NCBI GenBank assembly: GCA_052173655.1
Contig: JBQMYD010000002.1
Span: 247,779-311,778 of the forward strand
Length of the DNA: 64,000 nucleotides
Source of the DNA: RGIG9060 sp052173655
GTDB taxonomy: Bacteria; Spirochaetota; Spirochaetia; Treponematales; Treponemataceae
Direction of reading: 5' to 3'
Below are positions 9,786 to 19,066 of this stretch, one piece after another. Every line of letters begins with the position of its first letter. Position 1 is the first letter of the stretch. The position numbers were made by a program, and so were the translations under genes. The notes beneath the pieces were generated by a model that did no database searches, was not told where the DNA came from, and saw nothing but the letters and a program-made list of their open reading frames with translations.

Positions 9786-10547
9786 ATGAACGGGAATAAT
9801 ATTTGTATTATACTTAGTCATCCTGATGAAAGTAAAAACGTGGGTGCAGTTTGCAGGGCAATGGCAAATAATGATATAAAAGATTTACGGATTATAGGAA
9901 AAAAAACAGACTATGATGAAAGCCAAGTAAAAACTCTTTCTGTTCATGCTTTTTATATTTGGGAAAATGCAAAGTTTTACGAAAATTTGCAGCAGTCTTT
10001 GCAGGATTGTTGTATGGCAGGGGGAACTACAAGAAGGCGTGGAAAAAAACGTAAAGATTTTTTAATTTTTCCCGAAGAATTTGCGGATTTAGTTTGTAAA
10101 CTTGCACCGTACAATGCGGAAGTGCCTAATGGCTTACAAGTTGACGTTGCTAAAGTTGCACTTGTTTTCGGTAATGAGAGAGCAGGATTAAGCGATGAAG
10201 AGCTTGATTGCTGTACTGTAGGTGTGAACATTCCTTCCTGCGATGATTTTGGCAGTTTAAATTTAAGCCATGCGGTTCAAATCATGTGTTATACATTTTT
10301 TAGAAAATTTTGTAAGCAAAAAAACGGATATACTCCTGTAAATCTTGCAAGACTTGATAATACTTTAAAAGTAATGACAGACAGTCTTGAAAAAATCGGT
10401 TTTTTTAAACTTACCGATGATGAATATATGAAAAATTTTTGGCGTGGAATTTTTAGCCGAGCATGCCTAACTGAAAGTGAAGCAAAATATATTGAAAAAA
10501 TTTTTACAAAAATAATGGGGTTATATTTAAAGCATGTTTTTCATTAA
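9786..10547 (+). CDS. SpoU/TrmH-family RNA 2'-O-methyltransferase, TrmJ-like
   Basis: A 253-residue SPOUT-class methylase. Motif 1 reads LSHPDESKNVGAVCRAMANN. Motif 2 reads VFGNERAGLSDEEL. Motif 3 reads SLNLSHAVQIMCYTFFR. These form the trefoil knot that binds SAM. The pattern is closest to TrmJ, which methylates the ribose of nucleotide 32 in tRNA, but rRNA methylases share the motifs. The C-terminal 80 residues are a small helical extension, as in TrmJ. Confidence 0.8.
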   Translation: MNGNNICIILSHPDESKNVGAVCRAMANNDIKDLRIIGKKTDYDESQVKTLSVHAFYIWENAKFYENLQQSLQDCCMAGGTTRRRGKKRKDFLIFPEEFADLVCKLAPYNAEVPNGLQVDVAKVALVFGNERAGLSDEELDCCTVGVNIPSCDDFGSLNLSHAVQIMCYTFFRKFCKQKNGYTPVNLARLDNTLKVMTDSLEKIGFFKLTDDEYMKNFWRGIFSRACLTESEAKYIEKIFTKIMGLYLKHVFH

Positions 10548-10623
10548 GCATTTGTAAAATTTTTGGGACTTTTAAAAAAGTTTTTTTATGATTAAAAATT
10601 TTTATTCGTGATATAATTTATTT

Positions 10624-11529
10624 ATGAGAACAATTTCACCTCAACTTATTATTGATCAAGTAAAACGATTGTGTATTGAATCTTGTTCGGTTTTAGATAA
10701 TAAAATTTTGAATGCCTTAAAACTTGCATACAAAAATGAGGCAAAATCAGACATATCGTATGATGCTTTGTGCAACCGTGCCCATAAAAATTTCAAAGTC
10801 GGTTCCGATAACATTCTTTCTGCAGAAATTCTAAATCAAATTATAGAAAATGATATTATCGCTAAAAATCAAAATATTCCTATGTGTCAAGATACAGGTA
10901 TCATGGTTGTATTTGTAGAAATGGGAAATGAAGTTTTTATTGACGGTGATATAAATGAGATTATAAACAGGGGGGTTGCGGCAGGGTATAAAGAGGGGTA
11001 TCTTAGGAAAAGTGTTGTAAAATCTCCCCTAAATAGAATAAATACAAATGATAATACTCCTGCTGTGATTCATATTTCTATTGTAAAAGGGGATAAGCTA
11101 AAACTTTCTTTGTGCCCCAAGGGAGCGGGTAGCGAAAATATGAGCAAAGTAAAAATGCTCAATCCATCAGATGGAGTTCAAGGCGTTAAAGAATTTGTTT
11201 TAGATACGGTTGAACAAGCGGGAGGAAAATCTTGTCCGCCACTTTTTGTAGGTGTTGGAATCGGCGGCGATATTGAAAAATGTGCTCAGATTGCTAAACA
11301 AAGTCTTCTTCGTCCGATTGATGACAAAAGTAAAGATAAAGATGCCCGCCGTCTTGAAGAAGAACTTTTTGAATTAATAAATAACTTGAATATCGGTCCT
11401 ATGGGTTTGGGCGGAAAAACTACTTGTCTTGCGGTAAAAGTAAATCTTTTTCCGTGCCACATCGCATCTTTGCCTGTTTGTGTAAATCTTCAATGTCATG
11501 CTGTAAGACATAAGGAGGTTATTCTTTGA
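10624..11529 (+). CDS. Class I fumarate hydratase, alpha (Fe-S) subunit
   Basis: The N-terminal type subunit of the oxygen-sensitive [4Fe-4S] fumarase/tartrate dehydratase family, 301 residues. Key stretches are MCQDTGIMVVF with a cluster Cys (about residue 85), the CPKGAGSENMSK segment (Cys about 165), and GPMGLGGKTTCLAVKV near the C-terminus. It overlaps the start of the next gene by 4 bp, and that gene supplies the beta subunit as part of a larger fusion. Together they would hydrate fumarate to malate. Confidence 0.9.
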   Translation: MRTISPQLIIDQVKRLCIESCSVLDNKILNALKLAYKNEAKSDISYDALCNRAHKNFKVGSDNILSAEILNQIIENDIIAKNQNIPMCQDTGIMVVFVEMGNEVFIDGDINEIINRGVAAGYKEGYLRKSVVKSPLNRINTNDNTPAVIHISIVKGDKLKLSLCPKGAGSENMSKVKMLNPSDGVQGVKEFVLDTVEQAGGKSCPPLFVGVGIGGDIEKCAQIAKQSLLRPIDDKSKDKDARRLEEELFELINNLNIGPMGLGGKTTCLAVKVNLFPCHIASLPVCVNLQCHAVRHKEVIL

Positions 11530-13286
11530 TTATAAAATATCCTGAAGAAAAATATAAATTGAAAGAACTTAGAGCGGGAGATATAGTTGAGTTTGAGGGT
11601 GTGATTTTTACTGCTCGTGATGCCGCTCACATGCGTATAAAAAAAAATCTTGAAAACGGAATTTTACCTCCTATAGATTTTGCCGATTCGTTTATTTTTT
11701 ATGCAGGTCCCACACCTGCAAAGCCCGGAGAGATTATCGGTTCAATTGGTCCTACCACTTCAAGCAGAATGGATGGATTTTGTTCCATAATGAAAGAATT
11801 AAAAGTTACAGGAACTATCGGAAAAGGTGCCAGGAGTAAACAATGTAGCGAATTCTACAAAAAAAATAAGATTTTATATTTTATTACAACCGGAGGTTGC
11901 GGGGCTTTATTGTCAAAGTCAGTTATAAAAAACGAAGAAATTGCTTTTGAAGATTTGGGAACAGAATCGATAAAGCGTTTGGAAGTAAAAAATTTTAAAA
12001 TGATTTGTGCTATAGATTATCTTGGTAATGATATTTTTGAAACAGGTTGCAGCTCTGTAATAGATGATGATAACGGAAAAATTTTTGATATAAAACAGGA
12101 ATCTCTTAAACTCCATGAAATTAATCGCGGTAAACTTGAAATGCATTCAAAAGTTTCCGTTAAAAATACAAAAGAATTATCACTTGCGTATACACCCGGA
12201 GTAGCACAGCCTTGTCTTGAAATTGTAAAAGATCCTGAAAATTCATACAAATATACAAACAGGGCAAATACCGTAGCTGTAATAACCGATGGTTCGGCTG
12301 TTTTAGGTTTGGGAAATATCGGAGCTTTGGCAGGAATGCCTGTTATGGAAGGCAAGGCCATTCTTTTTAAGGAATTTGCAGGTATAGATTCAATCCCGAT
12401 TTGTCTTGATACACAAGATACCGAACAAATAATAAAAACCGTAAAATATTTATCTTTGAGTTTTGGGGGAATCAATCTTGAAGATATTTGTTCTCCGCAT
12501 TGTGTAACAATAGAACGTCGTCTTATTGAAGAACTTGACATTCCGGTTTTTCATGATGACCAGCACGGAACTGCAATTGTTGTTGGTGCTGCACTGCTAA
12601 ATTATCTACGTCTTACAAAAAAAAATATCCAAGATTTGACAATAGTTTTAAGCGGTACCGGAGCTGCAGGATCTTCCATTGCTTGTACTCTAAAAAAACT
12701 TGGAGTAGGAAATCTTTATGCTTTCAACAAAGATGGTGTAGTTGAATCTTCAAAATATGATTCTTATGATTTTTTAATAAAAGAATTGCTTAAAAAAAAG
12801 ATTATTGATGACAAAAAAGAAAATAACGGCACTTTAGCATCTCTTTTGGAAAATGCCGACGTTTTTATAGGTGTTTCAGCTCAAAATATTTTAACACCAC
12901 AGATGATACGAACAATGAATCAAAACTCTTGTGTTTTTGCATTAGCAAACCCCAATCCGGAGATTTCCTATGAAAAGGCAAAAGAAGGAGGTGCTTACGT
13001 GGTAGGAACCGGCAGAAGCGATTATCCCAATCAAATAAATAATGTATTGGCTTTTCCCGGAATTTTTAGAGGGGCTTTAGACTGTAGGGCTTCAAAAATA
13101 AATGAAGAAATGAAGCTTGCTGCAAGTTATGCTATTGCAAATCTTATCGATGATGAAAATTTAAATCCTGATTATATTATTCCTTCTGCCTTTGATAAAC
13201 GTGTTGTACAAGCTGTTTCTCAGGCGGTAATGCAAGCTGCATTAAAAAGCGGAGTTTGCAAGGATAAAGACTTGATAAAAACTTAA
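11526..13286 (+). CDS. Fumarase beta subunit fused to NAD(P)-dependent malic enzyme
   Basis: A 586-residue bifunctional polypeptide. Residues 1 to about 175 are the class I fumarase beta domain, with RDAAHMRIKKNL, FYAGPTPAKPGEIIGSIGPTTSSRMD and the TTGGCGALL loop. From about 205 the protein is a malic enzyme, with SLAYTPGVAQPC, the Lys-containing MEGKAILFKEFAG, VFHDDQHGTA metal ligands, GTGAAGSS dinucleotide fold and ANPNPE. The start is TTG at 11526 with a strong AAGGAGG upstream, overlapping the alpha gene. With the alpha subunit, this one complex could take fumarate through malate to pyruvate plus CO2. Confidence 0.93.
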   Translation: MIIKYPEEKYKLKELRAGDIVEFEGVIFTARDAAHMRIKKNLENGILPPIDFADSFIFYAGPTPAKPGEIIGSIGPTTSSRMDGFCSIMKELKVTGTIGKGARSKQCSEFYKKNKILYFITTGGCGALLSKSVIKNEEIAFEDLGTESIKRLEVKNFKMICAIDYLGNDIFETGCSSVIDDDNGKIFDIKQESLKLHEINRGKLEMHSKVSVKNTKELSLAYTPGVAQPCLEIVKDPENSYKYTNRANTVAVITDGSAVLGLGNIGALAGMPVMEGKAILFKEFAGIDSIPICLDTQDTEQIIKTVKYLSLSFGGINLEDICSPHCVTIERRLIEELDIPVFHDDQHGTAIVVGAALLNYLRLTKKNIQDLTIVLSGTGAAGSSIACTLKKLGVGNLYAFNKDGVVESSKYDSYDFLIKELLKKKIIDDKKENNGTLASLLENADVFIGVSAQNILTPQMIRTMNQNSCVFALANPNPEISYEKAKEGGAYVVGTGRSDYPNQINNVLAFPGIFRGALDCRASKINEEMKLAASYAIANLIDDENLNPDYIIPSAFDKRVVQAVSQAVMQAALKSGVCKDKDLIKT

Positions 13287-13366
13287 AATATATTGTGCTG
13301 CCAAGTTTATTTTATATCGTTACAAATACATTGTAGAAAATTTTGCTTTCTGTTAAAATTCACCTT

Positions 13367-15202
13367 ATGGAAAATACTAAAAGAACGGTTACTTGCGCGG
13401 ATTTACGCAAGAGCGATAATGGAAAAACAGTTGTACTTAATGGATGGATTCATCGTATCCGTGAACACGGCGGAATTACTTTTATTAATTTGAGAGATCG
13501 CTACGGAATTACACAGGTAGTTGTAGATTCCGATTCTCCTGCAAGTTTATCTGAAATTGCAAAAGAACTTCACATGGAATATGTTGTTGCTGTGGAAGGT
13601 TGTGTTCGCCCTCGTCCGGATACAATGATAAATACTGATATGATTACCGGTGAAATTGAAGTTAGTGCAAAAAATATTAAGATTTTAAGTAAAGCGGAAA
13701 CGCTACCTTTTATGATCGATGAGGTTCAAAAAGATGGAACTCCTGTTATTCCGAATGAAGATTTAAGATTAAAATATAGATATTTGGATCTACGTCGTGA
13801 GCAAATGAAAAATAATATTGTTCTTAGATCTAATGTTACATTTGCTGCTCGAGAGTTTTTAACTTCAAAAGGTTTTTTGGAAATTGAAACTCCAACTTTT
13901 ATCAAATCCACTCCGGAAGGTGCCAGGGACTATCTTGTTCCTTCAAGAATTCACTCGGGAAAATTTTATTCCCTTCCGCAATCTCCTCAGCTTTACAAGC
14001 AACTTTTAATGGTTTCAGGTTTTGACAAATATTTTCAAATTGCCAGATGTTATCGCGATGAAGATGCAAGGGGCGACAGACAGCCCGAATTTACTCAAAT
14101 CGATATGGAAATGAGTTTTACAAACAGAGAAGAAGTGCTTTCTACAACTGAAGAAATGCTTGGATATATTTTCAAAAAAACGATGAATACAGATCTACCT
14201 GTAAAATTCGACCGTCTCGCATGGGACGATGCCTTTGATCTATATGGAACTGATAAACCTGATCTTCGTTTTGATATGAAAATGCAGGATGCCGATTTCA
14301 TGTCGGATTTGAGCGACTTTGCTCCCTTTAAGGAAGGCTGTGCAAATTGCGAGAAAAAAGTTTTGCGACATGAAAGAACAGCAGTAAAAGTTTTGGTTGT
14401 GAAAAATGTTGCAAATCTGTATAGTCGTAAAAAAATTGAAGAACTTGAAGGAATTGCTAAAAAATATCGGGCAAAAGGTCTTGCTTGGATGAAAGTGAAT
14501 TGTGATACGGGGCTTTTTGAAGGAGGAATAAGCAAGTTTTTTACAGGCCATGAAAAAGAAATTTGTTCAAAGCTTGGGGCTGAAAAAAACGATCTTTTGC
14601 TTTTTGTAAGCGATAGTGACTGGCAGACTGCTTGTACGGCTTTAGGTGCTGTGCGAAAACAATTGGGGAAAGACTTAAATTTGTATGATCCTAAAGATGA
14701 ATTTCATTTTGTATGGATAATTGATTTTCCTTATTTTGCATGGAATGCTGAGGAAAATCACTGGGAAACCGAACATCACATGTTTACTCTTCCGCAAGAA
14801 AAATATTGGGATATTTTGGAAAGTGAACCCGGAGCTGTAAAGGGCGATCTTTACGATTTGGTTTTGAATGGCTATGAATTGGCTTCAGGCAGTATGCGTA
14901 TTAATGATCCTGAATTGCAACAAAGAATTTTTAAGATTGTAGGATATTCAAATGAACGTGCGGAAAAAGCTTTTGGCTTTTTGGTTCAATCTTTTAAATA
15001 CGGAGCTCCACCGCATGGAGGAATTGCACCGGGGCTTGACCGTTTAGTAATGCTTATGTGTCATGAAGAATCCATACATGAAGTTATCGCTTTTCCTAAA
15101 AACAATTTAGCTATGTCGCCTATGGATAACAGCCCTTCATATGTTGATGAACAGCAGCTTAAAGATTTACATATTAATTGTTATGATGTTGAAAAAGACT
15201 AA
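13367..15202 (+). CDS. aspS: Aspartyl-tRNA synthetase
   Basis: A class II synthetase charging tRNA-Asp. The N-terminal OB-fold anticodon domain begins LNGWIHRIREHGGITFINLRDRYG. The catalytic core has class II motif 2, FQIARCYRDEDARGDRQPEFTQIDME, and motif 3, GLDRLVML. The bacterial GAD insertion domain lies between them. The ATG at 13367 (611 residues, MENTKR) fits the family N-terminus better than the in-frame TTG 24 bp upstream. The 3' end overlaps the next gene. Confidence 0.96.
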   Translation: MENTKRTVTCADLRKSDNGKTVVLNGWIHRIREHGGITFINLRDRYGITQVVVDSDSPASLSEIAKELHMEYVVAVEGCVRPRPDTMINTDMITGEIEVSAKNIKILSKAETLPFMIDEVQKDGTPVIPNEDLRLKYRYLDLRREQMKNNIVLRSNVTFAAREFLTSKGFLEIETPTFIKSTPEGARDYLVPSRIHSGKFYSLPQSPQLYKQLLMVSGFDKYFQIARCYRDEDARGDRQPEFTQIDMEMSFTNREEVLSTTEEMLGYIFKKTMNTDLPVKFDRLAWDDAFDLYGTDKPDLRFDMKMQDADFMSDLSDFAPFKEGCANCEKKVLRHERTAVKVLVVKNVANLYSRKKIEELEGIAKKYRAKGLAWMKVNCDTGLFEGGISKFFTGHEKEICSKLGAEKNDLLLFVSDSDWQTACTALGAVRKQLGKDLNLYDPKDEFHFVWIIDFPYFAWNAEENHWETEHHMFTLPQEKYWDILESEPGAVKGDLYDLVLNGYELASGSMRINDPELQQRIFKIVGYSNERAEKAFGFLVQSFKYGAPPHGGIAPGLDRLVMLMCHEESIHEVIAFPKNNLAMSPMDNSPSYVDEQQLKDLHINCYDVEKD

Positions 15203-16457
15203 ATTAAAAAATATTGAATCGGACTGTGAAAATACAGGTACGGAAAACAGGACTTGTACTTTGACAAAATATTTTTTGTGTTTTCAAAATAAAGTCGCTA
15301 AACGTTTTGCATTTTTTGCTGTTTGTTTTTTTGTTTTTATGCTTTTTTCTTGCAACTCAAAAATCGAACAAAAGAAAACCTGTATGGCGTTGGGAACCGT
15401 TTGTTCAATTTCACTTTTTGAAGCAGGAACTACAGAGCTTTATGATATTCTTTTTGAACGTATAGATCAAATTGAGCAGGAAATGAGTACCTCAATTGAA
15501 TCAAGCGAAATTTCGCGTTTAAACAAGGCTTGTCTTAATTCTAAGGTAGATAAGTTTTGTATTAGTGATGATGTCTATTCCGTTTTGCAACAAGGCTTGG
15601 AAATTTCACGTTTGTCGGACGGAGTTTTTGATCTTACAATCGGTGCTCTGGTACAATTATGGGGTATCAACGAATTTGTTTTACAAACCGGAGAAAAATC
15701 TTTTTCTTCACAAAAAACTGTTCCTACGGCAGAACAAATTGAAAAAGCACGCTCCTTTGTAGATTGGAAATCTGTGCAGCTTGAAAAACAGGAAAACTCT
15801 GATGGCAGTGTCCAATATTTTGTAAGCATATTAAAGCCCGGTATACAATTGGAGACGGGCGGAATAGCAAAAGGTTTTGTGGCAGATGAACTTGTTTCTA
15901 TTTTGCGTAAAAAAAATATAAAGCGAGCCGTTATAGATTTGGGCGGAAACATTTATGCATTTGGTGCAAAAAGCGGTTTTGATACACCAAAAAGTGTTAT
16001 TGAACACGAATGTGATGAAAATGGGGTATGTACTTTAAAAATTCCTGAAGTAAACGAAAATGCTGTAGAACAATCCGGCAAATCTGAGGACAGCTCGTCG
16101 GTTACCCCATGGAAAATCGGCATAAAAAATCCTGATGAAAAATCAGAAAATCCCATTGCCATTCTTGATATCATAAATAAATCTGTTGTAACTTCAGGTT
16201 CTTATGAGCGTTATTTTGAATTGGACGGAAAAAAATATCATCACATTATAGATACAAGAACAGGCTTTCCGTCGCAAAGTGATCTGTTGAGTTCCAGTAT
16301 AATACATGAAAATTCAATGCTTGCAGACAGCCTTTCCACTTTGTGTTTTATACTAGGTTCGGAGCGTTCTGTAAAATTTTTGCATCAAAATTTTCCCGAC
16401 ACTTTTTATTTTTTTGTTTTAAATGACGGAAAAATTATTTGTAATTACGAATATTAA
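15183..16457 (+). CDS. apbE: ApbE-type FAD:protein FMN transferase, lipoprotein
   Basis: Transfers FMN from FAD to a Thr/Ser of target flavoproteins such as Rnf or Nqr subunits. A hydrophobic stretch ending in the lipobox LFSC lies about 55 residues after the chosen start, so the mature enzyme should be anchored outside the inner membrane. Core motifs are GALVQLWG, LETGGIAKGFVAD, AVIDLGGNIYAFG, TSGSYERYF and HHIIDTRTGFP. The start is uncertain: ATG 15183 overlaps aspS by 20 bp, and a later TTG at 15260 would give a more normal signal-peptide length. An insert between the Gly-rich and TSGSY regions is longer than usual. Confidence 0.88.
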   Translation: MMLKKTKLKNIESDCENTGTENRTCTLTKYFLCFQNKVAKRFAFFAVCFFVFMLFSCNSKIEQKKTCMALGTVCSISLFEAGTTELYDILFERIDQIEQEMSTSIESSEISRLNKACLNSKVDKFCISDDVYSVLQQGLEISRLSDGVFDLTIGALVQLWGINEFVLQTGEKSFSSQKTVPTAEQIEKARSFVDWKSVQLEKQENSDGSVQYFVSILKPGIQLETGGIAKGFVADELVSILRKKNIKRAVIDLGGNIYAFGAKSGFDTPKSVIEHECDENGVCTLKIPEVNENAVEQSGKSEDSSSVTPWKIGIKNPDEKSENPIAILDIINKSVVTSGSYERYFELDGKKYHHIIDTRTGFPSQSDLLSSSIIHENSMLADSLSTLCFILGSERSVKFLHQNFPDTFYFFVLNDGKIICNYEY

Positions 16458-16473
16458 TAAACTTACAAGATTT

Positions 16474-16830
16474 TTATACGATAACTACGGAATTATCAGT
16501 AAAAGAAAAAGGGGCTGGTACGTATTTGTCTGCGTTCCAGTCGTTTTCCCATCTCTTACCGTCTAAAAGATAGCGGAATTGATATTCTTTGCCGGTTTCC
16601 AACGTAACTTTTACGGAAAAAGAACCGTCTTTTTGTTTTTTCATTGGAGTGTCGATGCTGCTCCAACTATTGAAATCTCCTGCCAACCAAACTTTTTCGG
16701 CTCCATTTGCAGCTTCTGCCGAAAGTTCAAACTTTACTACACATGTTTTTTGTGTTTTTTTGTAGGTTTTGTAAAGTGACAAAGGTGTCTCCTTGAAAAT
16801 CTTTTTTATATCACTACCATAATATACCAA
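16474..16830 (-). CDS. Stand-alone CBM48/AMPK-type glycogen-binding domain protein
   Basis: A 118-residue protein. Residues 30-118 form an immunoglobulin-like early-set fold of the CBM48/isoamylase N-terminal kind, with VWLAGDFNSWS, DGSFSVKVTLETGKEYQFRYLLDGKRWENDWNADKY. This is the carbohydrate-binding module of glycogen-branching enzymes and AMPK beta. No catalytic domain is attached, so it may target or regulate a glycogen enzyme (inference). It stands alone between apbE (convergent) and metK (divergent). Confidence 0.75.
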   Translation of the reverse strand: MVYYGSDIKKIFKETPLSLYKTYKKTQKTCVVKFELSAEAANGAEKVWLAGDFNSWSSIDTPMKKQKDGSFSVKVTLETGKEYQFRYLLDGKRWENDWNADKYVPAPFSFTDNSVVIV

Positions 16831-17117
16831 AAATAAGATTCTTTGTACATATAACGCACAGATTGTGCTATGAAGCGGAGTTAACGCATTTACAAATCAT
16901 TTTTTTTACACTGTTTTGTATTTTTGCTATAAAAATCGACACTACAATGAAAACATTGTTCTAAATTTACATCCGATATTAATCCTCTGTTGCCATTTTT
17001 TCGTTTTTGCACTATCCTAAAATGTGTAGAAAAACCATTCCGTCGATTTATCCAAATTGCAGAACGGATACAGGTTCCGTATGGGATCTAAAATCTTGCT
17101 AAATAGGAGAGCTTTGT

Positions 17118-18347
17118 ATGAGCATTTTTCCAAATTCAAAAGGTGCACTCTTTGCACGAAAATATCTTTTTACGTCCGAATCGGTGAGTGAAGGACATCC
17201 TGATAAACTTTGCGATCAAATCAGTGATGCAATTCTTGATTTCGTTCTTTCTTTAGATCCAAATGCCCACGTTGCCTGCGAGTCTTTTGCTACTACAAAT
17301 TTTGTATGCATTTGTGGAGAAATAGGATTTTCAATAAATGCCCAAGAAAATTCAAAGAAAGTTTCAGAAAATGCCGAAAAAATTGCCAGAGAAGTTGCAA
17401 AAGAAGTTGGTTATACAGATGAAAAATTCGGTTTGAATTGTCAGACTTTTGAATTTATGAACAGACTGCATTCTCAGTCTTCCGATATTAAACAGGGAGT
17501 TGACGGTGTAGGGCTTGAAAAGTTTAAAGGAACTCAGGGGGCAGGAGATCAAGGGATGATGTTCGGTTTTGCCTGCAACGAAACTCCTGAGCTTATGCCT
17601 GCAACTGTTATTTTTTCTCATAAAATTTTGCAAAAAGCAGCAGAACTTCGTAAAAATAAAACGATAAAATGGCTTCGTCCGGATTCAAAGGCACAAGTTA
17701 CGATAGAATATGAAGGATTTAAACCTATCAGAATAGATACTGTTGTTGTAAGTCATCAGCATGACGGAAATGTAACTCATGAGGAAATTGAAAAAACAAT
17801 CATCGAACAAATAGTAAAACCTGTTTTGCAGCCTTCAGGTTTGCTCGATGAAAATACAAAATTCTATATAAATCCTACAGGAAAATTTGAAATCGGCGGC
17901 CCTGACGGGGATACAGGGCTTACGGGGCGAAAAATCATTGTAGACACTTACGGCGGAATGGGACGCCACGGTGGAGGTGCTTTCAGCGGTAAAGATCCTA
18001 GTAAGGTTGATAGAAGTGCAGCTTATATGGCTCGCTATATTGCAAAGAATATTGTGTATGCAGGACTTTCCGATAGAGCCGAAGTTCAACTTTCATATGC
18101 AATAGGAGTTCCGTATCCTATTTCGGTTATGATAGAAACTTTCGGGACAGAAAAAGTTGAAATCGAAAAAATAAACGATGCTGTAAAAAAAGTTTTTGAT
18201 TGCACCCCTAACGGAATTGAAAAGGCTCTTGAACTTCGTAAACCTATTTACAGATCAACTGTAAATTACGGCCATTTTGGAAGAGCAGGTTTTACATGGG
18301 AAAAAACGGATAAATGCAAAGCTCTCCAAGAGGCTGTAAAAGAATAG
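17118..18347 (+). CDS. metK: S-adenosylmethionine synthase
   Basis: Makes SAM from ATP and methionine. The 409-residue sequence has the FTSESVSEGHPDKLCDQISDAILD N-terminal ATP/metal site, the GAGDQGMMFGFA motif, and GGAFSGKDPSKVDRSAAY near the phosphate-binding loop. A GGAGAG ribosome-binding site precedes the ATG. The 287-bp upstream region is AT-rich. I looked for a SAM riboswitch there and saw none I could support. nth, an MscS gene and slyX follow closely on the same strand. Confidence 0.97.
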   Translation: MSIFPNSKGALFARKYLFTSESVSEGHPDKLCDQISDAILDFVLSLDPNAHVACESFATTNFVCICGEIGFSINAQENSKKVSENAEKIAREVAKEVGYTDEKFGLNCQTFEFMNRLHSQSSDIKQGVDGVGLEKFKGTQGAGDQGMMFGFACNETPELMPATVIFSHKILQKAAELRKNKTIKWLRPDSKAQVTIEYEGFKPIRIDTVVVSHQHDGNVTHEEIEKTIIEQIVKPVLQPSGLLDENTKFYINPTGKFEIGGPDGDTGLTGRKIIVDTYGGMGRHGGGAFSGKDPSKVDRSAAYMARYIAKNIVYAGLSDRAEVQLSYAIGVPYPISVMIETFGTEKVEIEKINDAVKKVFDCTPNGIEKALELRKPIYRSTVNYGHFGRAGFTWEKTDKCKALQEAVKE

Positions 18348-18374
18348 TTTTTTTGTACATTTATTTGAGCACTG

Positions 18375-19064
18375 ATGAGTGATTTTAAATTTTTGACGGC
18401 AGAGTTGATTTATGAAATTTTTAGCCGATTTAGAGAGGAAAATCCTTTTCCTACAACAGAGTTGATTGCACCTAACGATTATACGCTTCTTGTAGCAGTA
18501 GTTCTTTCTGCACAAGCAACTGATAAAAGTGTGAATAAGGCTACGGAAAAGCTTTTTCAAACAGTGAAAACTCCTCATCAGATGCTTGAATTGGGATACG
18601 ATAACCTAATTGAATACATAAAGTCCATCGGGCTTTATAGGGCAAAGGCTCGTTATATAATGGAACTTAGCAGGCAGTTAATTGAAAGATTTGATTCAAA
18701 ATTGCCTGCAACAAGAGAGGAGCTGGAAAGCCTTTCCGGAGTTGGTCGCAAAACTGCAAATGTAATTTTAAACGTAGTATTTCATCAAAAAACAATGCCG
18801 GTTGATACTCATTTGCTTAGAATTGCACCTAGAATAGGGCTAAGCTGTGGTACAAGTCCTGTCGAGGTGGAAAAGGATTTGCTTTCGGTAATTCCGCAAG
18901 AATTCATGGAACACGCACACCACTGGCTGATACTGCATGGACGTTACGTTTGTACCGCCCGAAAACCGGATTGTCCAAAATGTTTAATTTGTGATATTTG
19001 TGCTAAAAACAATTTAATAAAAACGGTTGAAATGGTAAAAAATAAAAATAAAGAGGAAAAATAA
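18375..19064 (+). CDS. nth: Endonuclease III
   Basis: A bifunctional DNA glycosylase/AP lyase for oxidised pyrimidines, 229 residues. It has the helix-hairpin-helix LSGVGRKTANVILN with the catalytic Lys in GRKTA, the catalytic Asp in VDTHLLRIAPR, and the C-terminal [4Fe-4S] ligands in the spacing C-x6-C-x2-C-x5-C. An extra C-terminal tail of about 20 residues is Lys-rich. Its stop is 2 bp before the MscS start. Confidence 0.95.
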   Translation: MSDFKFLTAELIYEIFSRFREENPFPTTELIAPNDYTLLVAVVLSAQATDKSVNKATEKLFQTVKTPHQMLELGYDNLIEYIKSIGLYRAKARYIMELSRQLIERFDSKLPATREELESLSGVGRKTANVILNVVFHQKTMPVDTHLLRIAPRIGLSCGTSPVEVEKDLLSVIPQEFMEHAHHWLILHGRYVCTARKPDCPKCLICDICAKNNLIKTVEMVKNKNKEEK

Positions 19065-19066
19065 AA

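Noticed and set aside
13343..13366. TTG start for aspS
   Set aside because: The ATG at 13367 fits the family N-terminus better; the extra eight residues have no support.
16831..17117. Possible SAM riboswitch upstream of metK
   Set aside because: No conserved riboswitch core or convincing terminator/antiterminator pair could be recognised; only short, weak stems.
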